NCBI GenBank assembly: GCA_012514545.1 | Contig: JAAZAC010000043.1 | Location: 1-6,826 of the forward strand | Reading direction: 5' to 3' | Origin: Actinomycetales bacterium | GTDB taxonomy: Bacteria; Actinomycetota; Actinomycetes; Actinomycetales; Cellulomonadaceae | Length of the DNA: 6,826 nucleotides | Shown here: positions 5,109 through 6,826 of the stretch, piece by piece | Position numbering within the stretch: position 1 is the first letter of the stretch | How the letters are laid out: every line of letters starts with the position of its first letter | Notes under the pieces: model-generated | Databases searched by the model: none | The model's input: only the letters and a program-made list of their open reading frames with translations | Told to the model about the DNA's origin: nothing | Made by a program: the position numbers and the translations under genes

Positions 5109-5909
5109 ATGGTGCGCGTGCCGCCCGGTCGTGGTCCGGTCGCATTCGTACGTGCCCAGCGCAGGGCCGTGCGCGCCGTCGCCCCCGAGCTGCGCTCACC
5201 GTGGCTGGTCCTGCCCGCGTTCGCCCCGAGGCGGGTCGGCCGGGGCCTCGTGCTCCGGGTCGCGCGCCGCGTCCTCGCCCGGTCGACGGACCCGCTCCCG
5301 GGTGTCGACGCGACGCGGCGCACGGTCGCCGGTACCGCGGGCGGGCCGCCCGTCGACGTCGTCGTCCACGACCCGCCGCGGCGCGAGCGGCCCAGCTGCG
5401 CGCTGCTGTGGGTGCACGGGGGCGGCATCGCCGCGGCCCTCGCCCAGCGCGCCCACGACGCGGGCCGGCCACCCGCGTTCCAGCTGCTCGTCTACCCCGT
5501 GCTCGACGACCGGACCGTCCTCCGCGGCGCGCCGGGCCCCGACGACGTGCGGGGCCGCATCGGCTGGACGGCGAGCACGAACCGGTTCGGGTGGACGGCG
5601 TACCTGGGGCATCCGCCCCGCATCGAGGCTCCTGCGCCCTACACCGCTCCCGCCCGCCGGGAGCGGCTCGCCGGGCTGCCCCCGGCGTGGATCGGCGTCG
5701 GCGATCTGGACCTGCACCACGACGAGTCGACCGAGTACGCCGAGCGGCTCCGGGCCGCGGGCGTCCCCTGCGCGCCGCACGTCGAGCCCGGCATGCTTCA
5801 CGCCGCCGACGTCGGCAGCCGGACGCCGTCCATGGTCGCCTTCCGCGAGCGTGCGGTGGCGGCCGTGCGCGACGCCGTCGGGCGCGCGCCTGCGGTTCCA
5901 GCGGGCTAG
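5109..5909 (+). CDS. HSL-type alpha/beta hydrolase with internal deletion of the nucleophile region
   Basis: This 266-residue frame matches the hormone-sensitive-lipase/acetyl-esterase group at both ends but lacks the middle. Seen: the oxyanion-hole motif LLWVHGGG (99-106), then immediately IAAALAQRAHDAG...FQLLVYPVLDDRT (107-136), which normally follows the nucleophile elbow GDSAGG. Roughly 60-75 residues that usually separate HGGG from GDSAGG, and the serine itself, are gone. The later acid (Asp201 in GDLDLHHDE) and the histidine (His231 in PGMLHAAD) of the triad remain. The frame is intact and no stop was created. A hydrolase without this serine should be inactive, so this is either a decaying gene or a protein with a non-catalytic role. 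GGGAG directly abuts ATG 5109; the GTG at 5118 (nine bases away) may be the true start. A TAGCCT -10 candidate lies at 5076-5081. Confidence 0.8.
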   Translation: MVRVPPGRGPVAFVRAQRRAVRAVAPELRSPWLVLPAFAPRRVGRGLVLRVARRVLARSTDPLPGVDATRRTVAGTAGGPPVDVVVHDPPRRERPSCALLWVHGGGIAAALAQRAHDAGRPPAFQLLVYPVLDDRTVLRGAPGPDDVRGRIGWTASTNRFGWTAYLGHPPRIEAPAPYTAPARRERLAGLPPAWIGVGDLDLHHDESTEYAERLRAAGVPCAPHVEPGMLHAADVGSRTPSMVAFRERAVAAVRDAVGRAPAVPAG

Positions 5910-5917
5910 CCCGAGCG

Positions 5918-5963
5918 CCGGAGAGTCTCTACCGCTTTGTGAAAGGAAGTCTCCGGCGTTCGG
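5918..5963 (+). repeat. 46-bp dispersed repeat, copy 2, with hairpin
   Basis: This is the second copy of the element at 1520-1565, starting nine bases after the hydrolase stop. The right side (TGTGAAAGGAAGTCTCCGGC and the next six bases) has one difference from copy 1, while the left arm and loop hold six. Its stem is CGCCGGAGA (5916-5924) with TCTCCGGCG (5950-5958), nine perfect pairs, less regular inside than copy 1. Position just past a stop codon again suggests transcript end formation. Relative to the preceding gene its orientation is opposite to that of copy 1. Confidence 0.7.
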
Positions 5964-6001
5964 TCGTCGCGCGCCGACGACGGCGCCGCGCCGCGCCAGG
6001 C

Positions 6002-6030
6002 GTGACGGCGGCGTCCGCGTGATCTAGGTT
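6002..6030 (+). promoter_or_regulatory. Candidate promoter of the lipoprotein gene
   Basis: GTGACG (6002-6007) and TAGGTT (6025-6030) are 17 bases apart. Transcription would begin near 6037 and leave a leader of about 80 bases that ends in GGGAGG before the ATG. The leader is very rich in G/C with short self-complementary runs such as GCCGCGGCC, but no recognised riboswitch. Confidence 0.4.
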
Positions 6031-6117
6031 CTCCCACGTCGTCGTCACTCGGGCCGCGCCCGGCCGGCGGCAGGTCAGCCGCGGCCGCCGGGCCGCGGCC
6101 GGGCGACGGGAGGACGG

Positions 6118-6826
6118 ATGGCGCGCGGCGCTGCGTCGGCGGTCCGGGCGGCGACCGTCGGGGCGCTCCTGCTCGCGGCGGCGGGCTGCGCCGGGGGTGA
6201 CCGGTCGCCGTCGGACGAGGGCCCCACGGCCGGGCCGGCGGACGCGTACCTCGAGGCGGCGTTCGGCGGCACCGACGAGATCGCGGCGGAGGCGCTGCGC
6301 GCCGAGGAGCTCGTCGCGGCGTGCATGGCCGAGCAGGGCTTCGAGTACGTGCCGGACGCGTCGGGGTACTCGTCCATCGACCTGTCGGAGATCGACCCGC
6401 CGCCCGGCACGCGGGAGTTCGCCGAGCAGTTCGGCTACGGCTACGCCGCCCTCCCCGAGGGCATGACCACCGCCGGCCCGGTGACCAACCCCAACGACGA
6501 GATCCTGGCCGCGATGAGCGAGGAGGAGCACGAGGCCTACACGCGCGCGCTCTGGGGCGACGCCGGCGTCGACGGCGGGGAGCCCGAGCCCGGCGGCTGC
6601 TTCGAGGAGGCGCGGGCGCAGGTCTGGGGCGACCGCGACACCGACCCGGTCCGCGCGGCCCTCGAGGACGAGATCGCCCGGATCGACGCCGAGCTCGCGC
6701 CGCAGGACCCGGCCGTGGTCGAGGCCGCCGCCGCGTGGTCGGCGTGCATGGCGGACGCGGGCTTCCCCGGGTTCGCGAACCCGCCGCAGGCCGAGCAGGC
6801 GGCGTGGGACCGGTGGGTCGCGTTCA
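6118..6826 (+). CDS. Secreted lipoprotein of unknown function, 3' end outside window
   Basis: The frame is open for 236 residues to the window edge. Residues 1-24 form a lipoprotein signal: Arg residues near the N-terminus, a hydrophobic core (VGALLLAAAG) and the lipobox AAGC with Cys24 as the lipidated residue. The mature part is acidic and starts with a Gly/Ser/Pro-rich tether (25-41). Two short related motifs occur: ACMAEQGFEYVP (68-79) and ACMADAGFPGFANP (209-222). Together with Cys161 (GGCFEEARAQVWG) this gives three cysteines in the exported part, two in equivalent settings, which could form a disulfide outside the membrane. Helical Ala/Glu-rich stretches lie near 52-67 and 177-208. GGGAGG four bases before the ATG fixes the start. 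I do not recognise a named family; it resembles the Cys-Met-x-x-x-Gly-Phe lipoproteins of unknown role seen in actinobacteria. Confidence 0.85.
   Translation, partial: MARGAASAVRAATVGALLLAAAGCAGGDRSPSDEGPTAGPADAYLEAAFGGTDEIAAEALRAEELVAACMAEQGFEYVPDASGYSSIDLSEIDPPPGTREFAEQFGYGYAALPEGMTTAGPVTNPNDEILAAMSEEEHEAYTRALWGDAGVDGGEPEPGGCFEEARAQVWGDRDTDPVRAALEDEIARIDAELAPQDPAVVEAAAAWSACMADAGFPGFANPPQAEQAAWDRWVAF

Overview
The window is very GC-rich, uses almost only G/C-ending codons, and carries actinobacterial features: TANNNT -10 boxes directly in front of start codons, a CmtR-type ArsR regulator, and a DUF2510 protein. A Cellulomonas-like member of the Micrococcales is a reasonable guess, but this is inferred from composition and gene content, not from a marker gene. 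The 5' and 3' genes both run off the window.

The left half (1-3383) is transcribed leftward on the minus strand. In transcription order it holds a small DUF2510/DUF4177 protein (3383-2997), a GC-rich hairpin (2966-2931), an ArsR-family metal sensor with the CmtR-type Cys-x3-Cys pair (2911-2513) joined by a GTGA overlap to a cation diffusion facilitator (2516-1602), a 46-bp hairpin-forming repeat (copy 1, 1520-1565), and a CoA-disulfide reductase/persulfide reductase-type flavoprotein (1451 to beyond base 1). The flavoprotein's apparent leaderless promoter contains a perfect 7-2-7 CsoR/CstR-type palindrome. Two neighbouring units are therefore predicted to answer to thiol-based sensors, one for soft divalent metal and one for copper or persulfide.

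The right half (3597-6826) is transcribed rightward. It holds an aldo/keto reductase with a complete catalytic tetrad, a 19-bp tandem repeat that supplies the -35 box of the next promoter, a small VOC-fold protein without any His or Cys, an HSL-type alpha/beta hydrolase that has lost the block containing its nucleophile serine by what looks like a clean in-frame deletion, copy 2 of the 46-bp repeat, and the start of a secreted lipoprotein with duplicated A-C-M-A-x-x-G-F motifs. These four genes have separate gaps and promoters and do not look like one operon.

No tRNA, rRNA, CRISPR array, insertion sequence or phage gene was seen. No intergenic stretch exceeds 300 bases; the longest are 3384-3596 and 5910-6117. 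The best leads are the deleted hydrolase, the operator on the flavoprotein promoter, the repeated 46-bp element with a conserved loop side, and the promoter-bearing minisatellite.
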